From Shouchella clausii (lineage in GTDB: Bacteria; Bacillota; Bacilli; Bacillales; Bacillaceae_D), in contig NZ_BCXJ01000002.1 of NCBI RefSeq assembly GCF_001598215.1, forward strand, positions 186,001 through 250,000: DNA of 64,000 bases, written 5' to 3'. Positions 63,229 to 64,000 of this stretch are shown one piece after another; the first letter of the stretch is position 1; each line of letters opens with the position of its first letter. A model generated the notes under the pieces. It worked only from the letters and a program-made list of their open reading frames with translations. It had not been told where the DNA came from and searched no databases. The translations under genes and the position numbers were made by a program.

Positions 63229-64000
63229 TCACTTCCCCCCTCTGTTTTTATACACGGAATGGAAAAGAAAAACGTACTCCCGTGTGGTGGCGACGAATAG
63301 ACATCAATTGTGCCTCCATGCTGATTGATAAGTTCCCGGCAAATAGACAGTCCTAAGCCTACGCCCTTATCGTTTGTTTGGCTTCTAGCCTGTTCTACTT
63401 GAAAAAACGGGTCAAAGAGCTGGCGTTGCACCCCACTTGGAATCCCTTGCCCTTCATCTTTTACGAAAATATAGAGTCGCTGGTCATTTGTCCGCGCTAC
63501 GTAAGGAGGCAAACAAGACTGCTTATTTGTCGCGTACAAGGAAATCGCGCCTCCTTCAGGCGAATAGCAGATTGCGTTGGTAACCAAATTGTCCATGACT
63601 TGAACAAGACGGCCAGCATCTGCATCGACTTCAGCCGGCTCTATTTCCATGTTCGTACTTAACCTTAACTGCTCTTTTTCAAGGTCGTACCCATCAAACA
63701 ACAATTCGACAAGCTCTTCTGCATCGACCTTTTTTAACGACAAGCTAAAGCTCGTTGAATGAACTTGGGAGAAAATAAGCAAATCTTCAATCAATCGCTG
63801 CATATACTCGGTCTTTGCTAAAATAACCTTGCTATACTCCTCCCTTTTATCCGGGTGGGCGTGCATCCCTTCCGCATACGCGCGTATGGATGTTAAAGGC
63901 GTCCTTAAATCATGTGAAATCGCCACAATCAGCTTTTTGCGGTCTTCGTCCTCACTTTGTTTTTGGGCATCAATTGCTCGCAAATGCGCTGCCATGTTCG
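63225..64000 (-). CDS. Sensor histidine kinase, 3' part
   Basis: The C-terminal part of a sensor kinase that runs off the window; the true start lies beyond 64000. It contains a HAMP-to-DHp transition, the phospho-accepting His in ISHDLRTPLTSIRAYAEG, the N box MDNLVTNAICYSP, G1 KDEGQGIP, F box DPFFQVEQ and G2 KGVGLGLSICREL. All catalytic boxes are intact. The partner regulator should be further upstream. A lipoprotein gene follows directly. Confidence 0.92.
   Translation of the reverse strand, partial: NMAAHLRAIDAQKQSEDEDRKKLIVAISHDLRTPLTSIRAYAEGMHAHPDKREEYSKVILAKTEYMQRLIEDLLIFSQVHSTSFSLSLKKVDAEELVELLFDGYDLEKEQLRLSTNMEIEPAEVDADAGRLVQVMDNLVTNAICYSPEGGAISLYATNKQSCLPPYVARTNDQRLYIFVKDEGQGIPSGVQRQLFDPFFQVEQARSQTNDKGVGLGLSICRELINQHGGTIDVYSSPPHGSTFFFSIPCIKTEGGSE

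Noticed and set aside
1-64000. tRNA, rRNA, CRISPR arrays, prophage
   Set aside because: I looked for clover-leaf patterns, CCA ends, regular short repeats with spacers and clusters of phage genes, and saw none.

Overview
The window looks like a chromosomal segment of a spore-forming Bacillaceae. The gene order closely follows the Bacillus subtilis region from spoIVA and the aro/trp supra-operon to qcrABC and dapB. The presence of futalosine-type menaquinone genes, cobalamin-dependent MetH and a moderately GC-rich base composition points to an alkaliphilic relative of the Shouchella (Bacillus) clausii or B. halodurans group. That assignment is inference. Nearly all genes lie on the minus strand. 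I saw no tRNA, rRNA, CRISPR array or prophage.

Layout: 1-6.4 kb is an accessory-like stretch with zwf, a small IDEAL-like protein, a methyltransferase behind a structured leader, a GNAT acetyltransferase, a lone RtcB ligase and a frameshifted GNAT gene. 6.4-8.0 kb holds mgsA-dapB-ypjD. 8.07-9.5 kb is a tnpB-only IS200/IS605-type transposon. 9.6-14.3 kb holds ypjC, an MFS exporter, a YugP-type metallopeptidase, ypjB and ypjA. 14.4-19.0 kb holds the menaquinol:cytochrome c reductase qcrABC with ypiF, ypiB and ypiA. 19.4-32.7 kb is the aromatic amino-acid supra-operon (cheR-aroC-aroB-aroH-trpEDCFBA-hisC-tyrA-aroA), with an 11-triplet TRAP site before trpE. 32.9-38.6 kb holds ndk and the hepT-mqnA-mqnP-menG-hepS-mtrB-folE cluster. 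38.7-50.9 kb holds sporulation, lipid, translation and germination genes (spoIVA, yphF, yphE, spoVIF, gpsA, plsY, der, yphA, the rpsA homologue, plsC, cmk, ypeB, sleB). 51-57.6 kb is a SAM-riboswitch-controlled methionine operon (metI-yitJ-metH). 57.7-64 kb holds a small zinc-ribbon gene, prsW, ansA, ypdA, gudB, a lipoprotein and the end of a sensor kinase.

The parts connect. AroC makes chorismate, which feeds TrpE, AroH and probably MqnA. The TRAP protein encoded by mtrB should bind the trpE leader. HepS and HepT make the heptaprenyl chain that MqnP and MenG would use to build menaquinone, the substrate of the QcrABC complex.

The least explained signals are non-coding. They are a plus-strand candidate small RNA at about 19147-19242 with a CU-rich loop and a cre-like promoter; a second short candidate RNA near 1.9 kb; a leader upstream of the methyltransferase with an 8-codon reading frame and a 13-bp hairpin hiding the ribosome-binding site; and a dispersed repeat of about 126 bp found 3' of at least five genes, often between duplicated copies of the local terminator or gene end.
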